A stretch of 64,000 nucleotides of DNA from the NCBI GenBank assembly GCA_019351895.1, contig JABBOH010000011.1:50344-114343 (forward strand), written 5' to 3'. Every line of letters starts with the position of its first letter. Position 1 is the first letter of the stretch. The notes beneath the pieces are model-generated. The model saw nothing but the letters and a program-made list of their open reading frames with translations. It did no database searches and was not told the origin of the DNA. Source of the stretch: Pseudomonadota bacterium (GTDB lineage: Bacteria; Pseudomonadota; Alphaproteobacteria; Acetobacterales; Acetobacteraceae). The position numbers were made by a program, and so were the translations under genes. This document shows, piece after piece, positions 44,734-53,961 of the stretch.

Positions 44734-45651
44734 TCAGAAGAGCCAGCCCAAGAAGCCGCCCGAGGATTTCGGCGGCGGGGTCGCCGGGCCTCGCGGCGCC
44801 ACGGTTCCGGTGTCGGTCGTGGTGTCGCGGTCCGACGCCAGCACGTTCGCGTCTCCGGTCCGGCGGTTGATCACGTCGGCGCTGGCGAGCTTGGCGTAGG
44901 CGTCGCGGTACCAGCTGCTGCCGGGGTAGTTGTAGGCCAGGACCGCAGCCGTGCGGCGCGCCTCGTCAGTCAGGCCGAGCTTGAGATAAACCTCCACCAG
45001 CCGCTCCAGCGCCTCGGCGGTGTGGTTGGTCGTCTGGAAGTTGTTGATGACAGCCTGATAGCGGCCGATCGCCGCCGCATACAGATGCTGCTCCTCATAG
45101 TACTTGCCGATGACCATCTCGTGCCCGGCGATCTGATCCTGGCAAAGGGCGATCTTGAGCTGTGCGTCGCGGGCGTAGGCGCTGTCGGGGAAGCGGTTCA
45201 CGACCTCCTGCAGCGCCGTGATCGCATCCTGCGTCGTCAGCTGCTCGCGCTGCACATCCGAGATCTGCTCATAATAGCAGAGGGCACGGAGGTAATAGGC
45301 GTAGGCGATGTCGCGGTCGGCAGGATGCAGGTCGATGTAGCGGTTCAGCGCGCTCACCGCGTCGGTGTAGTGGCTGCGCAGATATTCGGTGTAGCCGTGC
45401 ATCAGCTGGGCGTTCGTCGCCCAGGGTGAATAGGGCGTGTTCTGCTCGATGTCGTTGAAGTCGTTGACGGCCTGCTGATAGTCCTGATGCTGGATGGCGT
45501 TGATGCCGTTGTTGTAGACGACCTCGGGCGGCAGCCGTGCGTTCAGCGCCGAAATCTGCGTGGACGACGGCGCCGAATGGAAAATTCCGCACCCGGACAG
45601 CGTCGGCGCGAGGAGCAGGGCGATCGGGAGAATCCGGCGGTGCTTGGACAT
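44734..45651 (-). CDS. bamD: Outer membrane protein assembly factor BamD
   Basis: A 305-residue lipoprotein of the BAM complex that inserts beta-barrels in the outer membrane. The signal has a lipobox LSGC with Cys at about residue 21. Five TPR-like repeats follow, with family stretches YNNGINAIQHQDYQQAVNDFNDIE (split here), PYSPWATNAQLM, YAYYLRALCYYEQI and FPDSAYARDAQLK. The tail after residue 265 is proline/threonine-rich. A TATAAG -10-like element lies 10 bp before the ATG, which would make the message leaderless. Confidence 0.94.
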   Translation of the reverse strand: MSKHRRILPIALLLAPTLSGCGIFHSAPSSTQISALNARLPPEVVYNNGINAIQHQDYQQAVNDFNDIEQNTPYSPWATNAQLMHGYTEYLRSHYTDAVSALNRYIDLHPADRDIAYAYYLRALCYYEQISDVQREQLTTQDAITALQEVVNRFPDSAYARDAQLKIALCQDQIAGHEMVIGKYYEEQHLYAAAIGRYQAVINNFQTTNHTAEALERLVEVYLKLGLTDEARRTAAVLAYNYPGSSWYRDAYAKLASADVINRRTGDANVLASDRDTTTDTGTVAPRGPATPPPKSSGGFLGWLF

Positions 45652-45660
45652 TTTCGGCGA

Positions 45661-45666
45661 CTTATA
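45661..45666 (-). promoter_or_regulatory. Candidate -10 element close to the bamD start
   Basis: TATAAG preceded by TGG (extended -10 context) ends 10 bp upstream of the bamD ATG, so transcription would begin at about the start codon. No good -35 is seen. No SD is visible before bamD, consistent with a leaderless transcript. Confidence 0.35.
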
Positions 45667-45744
45667 CCATTCCGGGCCGCGCGCGAAGACCCTCGGCGGT
45701 GAAGATCTCCTCGGCGAAAGACTGAGCCACGGCGTCTTGCGTCG

Positions 45745-46344
45745 TCACCGCGCGCCGCCGGGAACCCACAGCACCTCCTGCCCGGACCCCGCGTTGAGCG
45801 CGCGGCTCAGCACGAAGAGATGGTCCGAGAGGCGGTTGAGCAGCTTGAGCGCCAGCGGGTTCACGGGCTCCTCTGCCGCGAGCGCGACCGCCAGTCGCTC
45901 CGCCCTACGGACCACGGTGCGGGCGAGATGGGCATAGGCCGCCGCCGGGGTGCCGCCCGGCAGGATGAAGCTCCCGAGCGGCGGCAGCGCCGCGTTCATC
46001 GCCTCGACCTCCGCCTCCAGCCGGAGCACGGGCGCCTCGGCGACCCGCAGCCGGGGCCGCGGCCCGTCATCGGCCGATTGCGGCGCGCAAAGGTCGGCAC
46101 CGAGGTCGAACAGGTCGTTCTGGATGCGCGCGAGCATCGCATCCTCCACCGGCCGGTCCCGCGTGTGGAGACGCAGCATGCCGATGGCGGCATTCGCCTC
46201 GTCGACGGTTCCGAAGGTCTCGACCCGCAGCGCGTTCTTGGCGACCCGCTCGCCGGTACCGAGCGAGGTCGTGCCGCTGTCGCCGCCGCGCGTCACGACC
46301 CGGTCGATCCTGACCGTCGGGGTCTCGTTCCTCGTCTCCGGCAT
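45745..46344 (-). CDS. Cob(I)alamin adenosyltransferase, PduO type
   Basis: A 199-residue ATP:cob(I)alamin adenosyltransferase that makes adenosylcobalamin. The ATP-binding N-terminus is TRGGDSGTTSLGTGERVAKN near residue 14, followed by TFGTVDEANAAIG; the helical body has ILPGGTPAAAYAHLARTVVRRAERL with the conserved RxxxRRxER arginines. Some relatives in this group are MMAB-like. No cobalamin genes or riboswitch are adjacent. It lies 93 bp upstream of bamD on the same strand and is divergent from zapE. Confidence 0.93.
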   Translation of the reverse strand: MPETRNETPTVRIDRVVTRGGDSGTTSLGTGERVAKNALRVETFGTVDEANAAIGMLRLHTRDRPVEDAMLARIQNDLFDLGADLCAPQSADDGPRPRLRVAEAPVLRLEAEVEAMNAALPPLGSFILPGGTPAAAYAHLARTVVRRAERLAVALAAEEPVNPLALKLLNRLSDHLFVLSRALNAGSGQEVLWVPGGAR

Positions 46345-46405
46345 GATCTCTGGTACTGCCTCTTATGCGGACTGATCCGCGTCCACACACGGATAGCCCG
46401 CGAGC

Positions 46406-46428
46406 GGCGGCAAGTCACGAGTGCCGCC
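46406..46428. other. Hairpin in the divergent region between adenosyltransferase and zapE
   Basis: GGCGGCA (46406-46412) and TGCCGCC (46422-46428) form a perfect 7-bp dyad with a 9-nt loop. Further right an imperfect direct repeat CCATTgTGTGgCGGTG / CCATTaTGTGcGGTG spans 46470-46506. These sit in a 166-bp divergent promoter region. Confidence 0.35.
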
Positions 46429-46510
46429 ACCACTGCCCGTCCGACAGGCTCTTTCGCCATCAGAAAGAACCATTGTGTGGCGGTGAGAGCGCCATTATGT
46501 GCGGTGCAGC

Positions 46511-47639
46511 ATGGATATGTCGTCTCCCGTCGACTCGGTCTTCAGCGGCGCCCCCACCGGGTCCGGGCCGCTGGCTGTCTATCGTCATGCGGTGTCGAGC
46601 CGTCGCCTGATCTCGGACCCGGCCCAGGCCGCGGCGGCGGAGCGGCTGCAGGCCCTGTGGCAGAGGGCGCTTCCTGCGGCGGAAGCCCGTCGACGAGGCG
46701 CCCGCCACCCATCTGCACGGGCTCTACCTCGTGGGCGAGGTCGGGCGCGGCAAGTCCATGCTGATGGACATGTTCTTCGAGACCGCCGAGGTGCCGCGCC
46801 GCCGCCGCATCCACTTCCACGCCTTCATGCAGGAGACCCACCAGCGGATTTTCGCCTGGAAGCAGGAGCATCCCGAGGGCCACGATCCCATCCCGCCGCT
46901 CGCCGAACAGATCGCGGACGAGGCCATCCTGCTCTGCTTCGACGAATTCCAGATCAACGACATCGCCGACGCGATGATCCTCGGCCGCCTGTTCGAGGCG
47001 CTGTTCGAGCGTGGCGTCATCGTCGTCGCCACGTCCAACACCGTCCCCGACGACCTGTTTCGCGGCCAGCCCGGGCGCGATGCCTTCCTGCCCTTCATCG
47101 CCATCCTGAAGGAGCATCTCGACGTGCTGGTGCTGGATGCGGCGCGGGATTACCGCCGCGACCATCCCGACACCGAGGATAGCTGGCACGTCCCGGCTGG
47201 CCCCGCCGCGCGGGCCGCGCTCGACCGCGCTTTCCGCCAGTTGACCGAGGGCGCGCCGGTGGCCCCGGTATCGCTTCACGTCATGGGCCGCGTCCTGCCG
47301 GTGCCGCTCGCCGCGAACGGCGTGGCGCGGTTCGGCTTCGGAGACCTGTGCAGCCGCAATCTCGGCGCCGGTGACTATCTGGCCATCGCCACCCACTTCC
47401 ACGCCGTCGTGCTGGACGACGTGCCGGTGCTGACGCCCGACAACCACAACGAGGCCCGGCGATTCATCAACCTGATCGACAATCTCTACGAGCACCGCGT
47501 GAAGCTCGTGGCTTCGGCGGCTGCGATGCCGGATGAGCTTTACGCCGAGGGCGATGGCGCGCGCGCCTTCGAACGCACCGCGTCACGCCTCATGGAGATG
47601 CGGACGGAAGGCTATTTCGAGTTGCCGCACCTGACGTAG
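46511..47639 (+). pseudogene. zapE: Cell division protein ZapE (AFG1-like ATPase), frameshifted
   Basis: The gene is split between two frames. The N-terminus (GPLAVYRHAVSSRRLISDP, AERLQALWQ) is in the frame beginning near 46511; from about 46660 the family continues in the +1 frame with HLHGLYLVGEVGRGKSMLMD (Walker A), LLCFDEFQINDIADAM (Walker B), RRFINLIDNLYEHRVKL and GYFELPHL. The second frame has a stop at 46608-46610 upstream, so it cannot encode the N-terminus. The break lies near CAGAGGGCGC (about 46648-46660). ZapE is an AAA-like ATPase of the divisome. Real mutation or sequencing error cannot be separated here; the C-terminal part could start at the GTG at 46731 but would cut into the P-loop domain. 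Confidence 0.82.
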
Positions 47640-47669
47640 TCCGTCGCGGCGACGGCGCGCAGGATCGGA

Positions 47670-48770
47670 TCAGGCACGCAGCCCCGAGGGGATGCGGGCG
47701 TTCCGATAGTTCCGCCGTGTCGCGATGCCGCGCCGCCCCGCCATCGGCACCAGATTGCCGAGAAACATCTTGGTCGCCGCCGACCAGGAGAAGCCTTCGG
47801 CAAAACGCCGGCAGAGAGAGCGGTCGACCTGTAGCGCCGCCAGCGCCGCCGCCTGCAGATCCTCGTCGAGACCGCCGACCGGCGGCGACGCGGCGCCCAG
47901 TATGTCGCGCGGGCCCATGACGGGGTAAGCCGCGACGGGAGTCCCGCAGGCCAGCGCCTCCAGCATCACGAGGCCGAACGTGTCGGTGCGGCTCGGAAAC
48001 ACGAGCACGTCCGCGGAGGCGTAGGCGCGCGTCAGCGCCTCCCCCGACAGCATCCCGGCGAAGCGCACCTGCGGAAAGCGCCGCTCCAACCCCGCGCGGT
48101 CGGGACCATCACCCACCACCAGCTTCGAGCCGGGCAGATCGAGTTCGAGGAAGGCCTCGATGTTCTTCTCGACCGCGAGGCGCCCCGCATAGAGAAAGAC
48201 CGGCCGCGCCGTGCCGCCAGGCTCGCCGCGTAAGCCGGGGTGGAAGCCCTTCGTGTCCACGCCGCGCGTCCAGAGACAGACATTGGCGAAGCCGCGCCCC
48301 CGCAACTCGCCGATCAGGCTCGGTGTCGCCGCCATGACGGCGGAGGCGGCGCCATGGAAGCCGCGCATCCAGCGATAGACGACACGCTCCGTCAGCGCGC
48401 GCGGCAGGGGCAGGCGGGCCGCGAGATACTCCGGGAACCGGGTGTGGAAGGAGGTCGTGAAGGCGTAGCGCTGACGCATCGCCCAACGCCGCGCGGAGAG
48501 GCCGAGCGGCCCTTCGGTCGCGATATGCAGGGCGTCCGGCTTGAACTCGCGCAGCATGCGGTGGAGCCGCCGCTTGGGCCAGAGCGCCAGCCTGATCTCG
48601 GGGTAGAAGGGGCAGGGCAGCGTCGCGAAACGGTCGGGGCCGAACAGTTCGACCTCGATGCCCTGTCCGCGCATCTCGCGCACCAGCTGACCCAGGCTGC
48701 GGACGACGCCGTTCACCTGCGGATGCCACGCGTCCGAGACGATGGCGACGCGGCGCGGCCAGTTCGTCAT
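47670..48770 (-). CDS. Glycosyltransferase family 4 protein
   Basis: A 366-residue GT-B fold glycosyltransferase. The N-terminus VAIVSDAWHPQVNGVVRSLGQLV is typical of GT4 mannosyl/glucosyltransferases of the MgtA/PimB type. The donor-site region is RPVFLYAGRLAVEKNIEAFLEL near residue 196 and FPSRTDTFGLVMLEALACGTPVAAYPV near residue 275, the EX7E motif. Acceptor is probably a lipid. Its start overlaps the stop of the LpxH-like phosphatase gene upstream (ATGA), so they act in one operon, likely glycolipid synthesis. Confidence 0.88.
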   Translation of the reverse strand: MTNWPRRVAIVSDAWHPQVNGVVRSLGQLVREMRGQGIEVELFGPDRFATLPCPFYPEIRLALWPKRRLHRMLREFKPDALHIATEGPLGLSARRWAMRQRYAFTTSFHTRFPEYLAARLPLPRALTERVVYRWMRGFHGAASAVMAATPSLIGELRGRGFANVCLWTRGVDTKGFHPGLRGEPGGTARPVFLYAGRLAVEKNIEAFLELDLPGSKLVVGDGPDRAGLERRFPQVRFAGMLSGEALTRAYASADVLVFPSRTDTFGLVMLEALACGTPVAAYPVMGPRDILGAASPPVGGLDEDLQAAALAALQVDRSLCRRFAEGFSWSAATKMFLGNLVPMAGRRGIATRRNYRNARIPSGLRA

Positions 48771-49666
48771 GCGGGGACCGGCGCGCTGTCCGCGACGGGC
48801 GCAGAGGCCGCCCGCGGCGCGGGGGCGGCGCGCGGCGCGGGCGCCGTCACGAGGCTCATCCGCGTGACCGTCGGCCAGTCGATCAACTCGAACCGCCCGT
48901 CGTGGTGCTCGACCAACGCCGAGCAGCTTTCGACCCAGTCGCCGGTATTGAAGTAGCGGGTGGCGCCGATCATGCGCATCTCGGCGTGGTGGATGTGGCC
49001 GCAGACGACGCCGTCCATGTCGCGCGACTTCGCTTCCTGGGCCAAAGCCACTTCGAAGCTGTCGATGAACTTCACCGCTTCCTTGACCTGGCGCTTCAGC
49101 CAGGCCGAGAGGGACCAGTAGGGATAGCCGAGATGCCGCCGCCCCCAGTTGAACCAGCGGTTGAGCGCCAGCGCCGCCGTGTAGGCGTGATCGCCGAGAT
49201 GGGCGAGGAACTTCGCGTAGCGCACGACGCTGTCGAAGGCATCGCCGTGGATCACCAGCAGCTTCTGGCCGTCCGCCGTGACGTGCACCGCCTCCTCGGC
49301 CAGACGGACCCCGGCGATCTCGAGACCGATCGGCAGCCAGTCGCGCAGCATTTCGTCGTGGTTGCCCGGAATATAGATGATTTCGGTGCCGTGCCGGGCG
49401 TGACGCAGGAGGGTGCGCAGCACCGCGTCATGATGGCGGTCCCAGAACCAGGACCGTTTCAGACGCCACCCGTCGATGATGTCCCCCACGAGATACATCG
49501 TCTCGCAGCTTGCATCGGCGAGGAACTCCGCCAACATCTCGGCCTTCGCGCCCTTGGTGCCGAGATGCGCGTCCGAGACGAACACGGCCCGGTAGCGGGC
49601 GGATTTCGGCGGCTGGGACCGGAGGCCCTCGGCGCGCTCGAGAAAGGCGTGCGGCGTTTCGTTCAT
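48767..49666 (-). CDS. LpxH-like metallophosphoesterase (UDP-2,3-diacylglucosamine diphosphatase family)
   Basis: A 299-residue calcineurin-like phosphoesterase. The metal motifs are in order: FVSDAHLG near residue 31, YLVGDIIDGW, IPGNHDEMLRDWLP, VIHGDAFD and GHIHHAEMR near residue 220. These match the UDP-2,3-diacylglucosamine hydrolase-like subgroup common in alphaproteobacteria, which lack or duplicate LpxH. The C-terminus has an Ala/Pro-rich tail after about residue 270. Coupled to a GT4 glycosyltransferase, so a phosphatase step in envelope glycolipid synthesis is likely. Confidence 0.85.
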   Translation of the reverse strand: MNETPHAFLERAEGLRSQPPKSARYRAVFVSDAHLGTKGAKAEMLAEFLADASCETMYLVGDIIDGWRLKRSWFWDRHHDAVLRTLLRHARHGTEIIYIPGNHDEMLRDWLPIGLEIAGVRLAEEAVHVTADGQKLLVIHGDAFDSVVRYAKFLAHLGDHAYTAALALNRWFNWGRRHLGYPYWSLSAWLKRQVKEAVKFIDSFEVALAQEAKSRDMDGVVCGHIHHAEMRMIGATRYFNTGDWVESCSALVEHHDGRFELIDWPTVTRMSLVTAPAPRAAPAPRAASAPVADSAPVPA

Positions 49667-49922
49667 GCTTCGCGACTCGCGTCTGGATGAGCGTGATCGC
49701 GCATCGGACTAGTCGTGGCGGACGGCGGATCCCAGTGACACTTGAATGAATCGAGGGTCTTGGAGCAGTGCAGCCATGCGTCCGACGCGACCGCGCCTCT
49801 GGCCATCCTGCCAGGGCGCATTTCCGCTTGGCCGCACCAGATGTTAGCTGTGGATGTTAACCAAGCCTCGCCTGCCCGCGTAGACTTCAAGATACCCGTT
49901 GACCGAGGATGAGCGTCCGATC

Positions 49923-50105
49923 ATGGCGGCCCAGCACTTCCTGTTCATCGAACCCGGCGCCCGCGTCCGCAATCCGGCCTGCCCGGATTGGGGTACGGGC
50001 CAGGTGCAGTCGGTGATCGGCGACCGGATCACGGTCAATTTCGAGGATGCCGGCAAGGTGCTGGTGAACGCCCGGGTCGTATCCCTGGAACTGGTGGACG
50101 ATTGA
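49923..50105 (+). CDS. DUF3553 small protein
   Basis: A 60-residue protein of the DUF3553 type, with the pattern [21 protein letters not shown] followed by [17 protein letters not shown], split here across about 45 residues. The fold resembles a CarD/UvrD-like SH3 beta-barrel used for protein contact. ATG 49923 is used; the ORF-track TTG start adds eight residues. It lies 8 bp before moaA in the same direction. The 256-bp divergent gap upstream (49667-49922) shows no clear promoter or RNA gene. Confidence 0.75.
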   Translation: MAAQHFLFIEPGARVRNPACPDWGTGQVQSVIGDRITVNFEDAGKVLVNARVVSLELVDD

Positions 50106-50113
50106 TCGCCGAC

Positions 50114-51154
50114 ATGTCTCAGCTGACGCCCAACCCGTCGCCTCGCCCGCTGATCGACCCGTTCGGCCGCGCGATCTCCTATCTGCGCGTGTCCGTCACG
50201 GACCGCTGCGACCTCCGCTGCGTCTATTGCATGCAGGAGAACATGGTCTTCCTGCCGCGCGAGGAGCTTCTGACCTTCGAGGAGCTGGAGCGCCTCGGCC
50301 GCATCTTCATCCGGCTCGGCACGCGCAAGCTGCGGATCACCGGCGGCGAGCCTCTGGTGCGCCGTGACGTGATGCGGCTCATCGCCAGTCTCGGCCAGGA
50401 CCTCGCGCCGGGACGTTTGGAGGAGCTGACGCTCACCACCAACGGCAGCCAGCTCGCGAAACACGCGGCGGGTCTGGCGGCGGCGGGCGTTCGCCGGATC
50501 AATGTCAGCCTCGACACACTCGACCCCGAGCGCTTCCGCGCCGTCACCCGTGGTGGCCGCCTGCCGCAGACGCTCGACGGGTTGCAGGCCGCGCGCGACG
50601 CGGGGCTCGCCGTCAAGATCAACACGGTGGCGCTTCGTGATGTGAACGAGGACGAGTTCGACACGCTCATCGCGTGGTGCGGCACGCAGGGCTTTGACCT
50701 CTGCCTGATCGAGACGATGCCGCTGGGCGAAACCGGCGAGGACCGCGTGGAGCAGTATCTGCCCCTCTCCACGGTGCGCCCGCGGCTGCAGCGTCACTGG
50801 ACCCTGCAACGCGACGATACGCCCGGGCTGGCAGGCGTGGCTCCCGGACCCGCGCGATACTGGCGGATCGCCGAAACCGGCCAGCGCATCGGCTTCATCA
50901 CGCCGCTCACCGAGCATTTCTGTGACAGCTGCAACCGTGTGCGGCTGACCTGCACGGGCACGCTGTTCCTCTGCCTCGGGCAGGAGGATCACGCCGATCT
51001 GCGCACCCCGCTGCGGGACGGCGCATCGGACGAGGAGATGGAGGCGATCATCCGCGCGGCGGTGGCCCGTAAGCCGAAGGCGCACGACTTCATCATCGAC
51101 CGCGACCACCCGCAAACGCAGATCGCCCGTCACATGAGCATGACGGGCGGCTGA
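50114..51154 (+). CDS. moaA: GTP 3',8-cyclase MoaA
   Basis: A 346-residue radical SAM enzyme that starts molybdenum cofactor synthesis. The N-terminal 4Fe4S/SAM site is CDLRCVYC near residue 35, with [13 protein letters not shown] after it; the C-terminal cluster that binds GTP is [21 protein letters not shown] near residue 272. The final GG, which can be inserted into the active site to hold SAM radical chemistry, is kept as MTGG. The start MSQLTPN is inside the ORF-track call, 8 bp after DUF3553. No other moa genes lie in the window. Confidence 0.95.
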   Translation: MSQLTPNPSPRPLIDPFGRAISYLRVSVTDRCDLRCVYCMQENMVFLPREELLTFEELERLGRIFIRLGTRKLRITGGEPLVRRDVMRLIASLGQDLAPGRLEELTLTTNGSQLAKHAAGLAAAGVRRINVSLDTLDPERFRAVTRGGRLPQTLDGLQAARDAGLAVKINTVALRDVNEDEFDTLIAWCGTQGFDLCLIETMPLGETGEDRVEQYLPLSTVRPRLQRHWTLQRDDTPGLAGVAPGPARYWRIAETGQRIGFITPLTEHFCDSCNRVRLTCTGTLFLCLGQEDHADLRTPLRDGASDEEMEAIIRAAVARKPKAHDFIIDRDHPQTQIARHMSMTGG

Positions 51155-51176
51155 TCAGGACGTATCTGCGGGAGTT

Positions 51177-51195
51177 CCGCCGGGCGGGCCGGCGG
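51177..51195. terminator. Hairpin between convergent moaA and rpmB
   Basis: CCGCCG (51177-51182) and CGGCGG (51190-51195) form a 6-bp stem with a 7-nt loop in the 55-bp gap between convergent stops. No T-tract follows on either strand, so it is at best a weak bidirectional terminator. Confidence 0.35.
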
Positions 51196-51209
51196 AGGTC
51201 GCTGCGGCG

Positions 51210-51518
51210 TCAGGCTGCCGGGGTCGCGAGGGCCTTCTTCGCGGCGGCGCGCTGGATGCGGCGCTTCATCACCTTCGCCTCGGGCGGCAGCTGGCTTGCC
51301 GGCGTGTTCAGCAGGAAGCTGTCGATGCCGCCATTGTGCTCGATCGTGCGAAGGCCCCGTGTGGTCACCCGCAGGGTGATGGGCGCACCGAGAATATCGG
51401 ACATCACCGAGGCATCCTGCATATTGGGCAGGAAGCGGCGGCGGGTCTTGTTATTGGCGTGGCTGACGTTGTTGCCAGACAGCACGCCCTTGCCGGTGAT
51501 CTCGCAGCGACGGGACAT
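51210..51518 (-). CDS. rpmB: 50S ribosomal protein L28
   Basis: A 102-residue L28, a bL28 family protein of the large subunit near the E site. The start [23 protein letters not shown] is diagnostic and the core continues RRRFLPNMQ and [17 protein letters not shown]. The tail is basic ([14 protein letters not shown]). The ORF-track start lies 34 codons upstream and is rejected because L28 begins at MSRRCE. The 172-bp upstream gap presumably holds the promoter and the hairpin terminator of the 92-aa gene. Confidence 0.96.
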   Translation of the reverse strand: MSRRCEITGKGVLSGNNVSHANNKTRRRFLPNMQDASVMSDILGAPITLRVTTRGLRTIEHNGGIDSFLLNTPASQLPPEAKVMKRRIQRAAAKKALATPAA

Positions 51519-51654
51519 GGGTGAAACCTCGAAAACATCAAACGCACGATACCGCGGAAAATCCTGTCGCGCGGCACCTGACGGAGGCGGGCTTATGGCC
51601 AATGCGAGGCCGAGCGTCAAGCATGGGGGCCGCGCATCTCCCGACTAGGGAAGG

Positions 51655-51670
51655 CGGGGCTCGCGCCCCG
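51655..51670 (-). terminator. Hairpin downstream of the 92-aa gene
   Basis: CGGGGC (51655-51660) and GCCCCG (51665-51670) form a 6-bp stem with a tetraloop, 21 bp after the stop at 51691 on the minus strand, followed by CCTTCCCT. A modest intrinsic terminator candidate insulating rpmB. Confidence 0.4.
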
Positions 51671-51690
51671 TCTCGCGTTCCCCTTGGCGC

Positions 51691-51969
51691 TCAGGCGTTA
51701 CCCTGAGCCGGAGGATCGGACAGCGCCGCCATCTCCCCGGACTCGACGCTCGCCCGGGCCTGATCGAGCACGGCCAGGACCGCGTCGGTCGTGAGGTGCA
51801 TCGTCAGCATCCCCATCGCGCCGCCGAGCAGCGCCGAGGCGATCGCCACCGGATCGATGTTCTGCTTCGTCATGTAGTCGATGGCCTGATCGACAACCGC
51901 GCCCGCGTGGCGAAGATCGGGCGACGCGCCTTCCAGACCGGGCATGCCGGGCGGATCCTGTTCGCTCAT
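51691..51969 (-). CDS. Hypothetical protein (92 aa)
   Basis: A 92-residue protein with an acidic, proline-rich start (MSEQDPPGMPGLEGASPDL) and a helical middle with a hydrophobic glycine-rich segment, VAIASALLGGAMGMLTMHL, near residue 40. That segment could be an amphipathic or weakly membrane-associated helix. The ORF-track start lies 104 codons upstream inside the exporter gene; the start used here is the only one that keeps the protein-like part. No recognised family. It follows the Atm1-type exporter gene on the same strand after 34 bp. Confidence 0.6.
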   Translation of the reverse strand: MSEQDPPGMPGLEGASPDLRHAGAVVDQAIDYMTKQNIDPVAIASALLGGAMGMLTMHLTTDAVLAVLDQARASVESGEMAALSDPPAQGNA

Positions 51970-52003
51970 TCTTTCGTATCCCTCTATCCGGCCGGCATCC
52001 GCA

Positions 52004-53923
52004 CTAGGCTGCCGGAACGCCGCGCGGTTTGGTGGCGACTGCTTGCTCGGCGCGAGCGCCTTCGTCCTGCTCCGCCTGCGCCGCCCACATCCCCGCATAG
52101 ATGCCGCCGCGCGCGAGCAAATTCCAGTGGCTGCCGCGCTCGACGACCTGCCCGTCATTGAGGACGAGGATTTCGTCGGCGTCGACGACGGTCGAGAGGC
52201 GGTGCGCGATGGTGAGCGTGGTGCGGTTGCGCGCGACCGCCCGGAGGGCCGCCTGAATCTCCTGCTCGGTATTGGTGTCAAGCGCGCTGGTCGCCTCGTC
52301 CAGCACCAGGATGCGGGGGTTCTTGAGCAGCGTCCGCGCGATCGCGACCCGCTGCTTCTCGCCGCCCGACAGCTTCAACCCGCGCTCGCCGACCTTCGTC
52401 TCATAGCCCTGCGGCAGCGTCTGGATGAAATCATGGAGCTGCGCCAGCCGCGCGGCGTTTTCCACCTCCGCGGGCGAGGCGCTCGGGCGGCCATAGGCGA
52501 TGTTGTAGCGGATCGTGTCGTTGAACAGCACGGTGTCCTGGGGCACGACGCCGATCACGGCGCGCAGGCTGTCCTGCGTGATGCCGCGTATATCCTCGCC
52601 GCCGATGCGGATGCTGCCGCCGCCGACATCGTAGAAGCGGAACAGCAGGCGGGTGAGGGTCGACTTCCCGGCGCCCGTCGGCCCGACGACGGCGAGGTTG
52701 CCGCCGGGCGGGATCACGAAGCTGACGCCCTTCAGGATCTCCCGCTGCGGGCCGTAGCCGAAGCGGACATCGGTGAATTCGAGCCCGGCCGCGCCCTCAT
52801 CCGGGACGAGATCCTGCGCGCCTGGCCGGTCGCTGACCTCGGCGCCGACCTGCATGAGGCGGAACATCTGCTCGGTGTCGACGAGCCCCTGCTTCACCTC
52901 GCGATAGACGAAGCCGAGGAACGTCAGCGGCGTGTAGAGCTGCATCAGGTAGGTATTGGCCAGCACGAAGCGCCCGACAGTCATGTGGCCGGAGGCGACG
53001 CCCTTCGCGGAGAGCAGCATGATGGCCGCGAGCCCCAGCGCGATGATGACCGACTGGCCGATATTGAGCAGGTTGAGCGACACCTGGGAGCGCACGGCGG
53101 CGCGCTCGTATTTGGCGAGCGCCGTATCGAAACGCGCGGCCTCGTGGCGCTCGTTGCCGAAGTATTTGACCGTCTCGTAGTTCAGCAGGCTGTCGACCGC
53201 CTTGGTCTGTGCGTCGGCATCTGAATCGTTCATCAGCCGCCGGAACCGGACGCGGTAGTTGGTGAAGGTGAGCGTGAAGGCGATATAGGCGCCGACGGCG
53301 CCGAGCGTCGTCGCGGCGTAGCGCCAGTCGAACAGCCGCCACAGGATGACGGTGACCATCGTCAGCTCGAACAGCGTCGGGATGATGTTGAACACGGCGA
53401 AGCGCAGCACCTGTTCGATGCCGTTGGTGCCGCGGTCGATGGCGCGGGAGAGGCCGCCGGTATGGCGGTCGAGATGAAAACGGAGCGAGAGCCGGTGCAG
53501 GTGCTCGAAGGTCTGCAGCGCGATGCGCCGCACGGCCCGCTGCTGCACGGCCGAAAACACGGCGTCGCGCATTTCGGCAAATCCGCCGGAGGCGATCCGC
53601 AGCAGGCAGTACCCGATGATGAGCGCCACCGGCACGGTGATGACGGCGGCGGCCGTGGCGTCCGTCCCTATCCTGTGAGCGGCCTTCGGCGCCAGATGGT
53701 CGACCGCGCGGCTATAGAGGATCGGGATGCAGACGGTCGCGACTTTGGCGAGGATCAGGCAGAGGACCGCCGCGACCACGCGGACCTGGGCCACCCTGTC
53801 GCCGGGCGGCCATAGATAGGGCAGCAGCATCCGCACGGTGCTTGCCCCCGTATCTTTCGTCGTAGCCGCCGCCGTGGTGCTATCCAGTGGATTTGATGCG
53901 GGGCCGGTCGCCATGCTCGGCAT
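52004..53923 (-). CDS. Atm1/HMT1-type ABC exporter
   Basis: A 639-residue half-transporter with six N-terminal membrane helices and a C-terminal ATPase. The membrane domain has the Atm1-type FHLDRHTGGLSRAIDRGTNGIEQVLRF stretch (split here) near residue 145 and VDSLLNYETVKYFGNE near residue 243, which line the glutathione site in Atm1. Walker A GPTGAGKST, signature LSGGEKQRVAIARTLL and Walker B ILVLDEATSALD are complete. Bacterial Atm1 exports glutathione-bound metals or persulfides. GTG/ATG starts near 53914 (MATGPAS) are alternatives. Confidence 0.9.
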   Translation of the reverse strand: MPSMATGPASNPLDSTTAAATTKDTGASTVRMLLPYLWPPGDRVAQVRVVAAVLCLILAKVATVCIPILYSRAVDHLAPKAAHRIGTDATAAAVITVPVALIIGYCLLRIASGGFAEMRDAVFSAVQQRAVRRIALQTFEHLHRLSLRFHLDRHTGGLSRAIDRGTNGIEQVLRFAVFNIIPTLFELTMVTVILWRLFDWRYAATTLGAVGAYIAFTLTFTNYRVRFRRLMNDSDADAQTKAVDSLLNYETVKYFGNERHEAARFDTALAKYERAAVRSQVSLNLLNIGQSVIIALGLAAIMLLSAKGVASGHMTVGRFVLANTYLMQLYTPLTFLGFVYREVKQGLVDTEQMFRLMQVGAEVSDRPGAQDLVPDEGAAGLEFTDVRFGYGPQREILKGVSFVIPPGGNLAVVGPTGAGKSTLTRLLFRFYDVGGGSIRIGGEDIRGITQDSLRAVIGVVPQDTVLFNDTIRYNIAYGRPSASPAEVENAARLAQLHDFIQTLPQGYETKVGERGLKLSGGEKQRVAIARTLLKNPRILVLDEATSALDTNTEQEIQAALRAVARNRTTLTIAHRLSTVVDADEILVLNDGQVVERGSHWNLLARGGIYAGMWAAQAEQDEGARAEQAVATKPRGVPAA

Positions 53924-53961
53924 GTTGCACGGCGTCCCGAGCTTGCAAAGGTCTCCCTCGC

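Noticed and set aside
46345-46510. Possible cobalamin riboswitch upstream of the PduO-type adenosyltransferase
   Set aside because: No B12-box or conserved cobalamin core could be found; only a short hairpin and direct repeat are present.
49667-49922. Possible RNA gene or phage attachment site in the divergent gap before DUF3553
   Set aside because: No tRNA-like cloverleaf, long dyad or repeat was found; it looks like ordinary promoter DNA.
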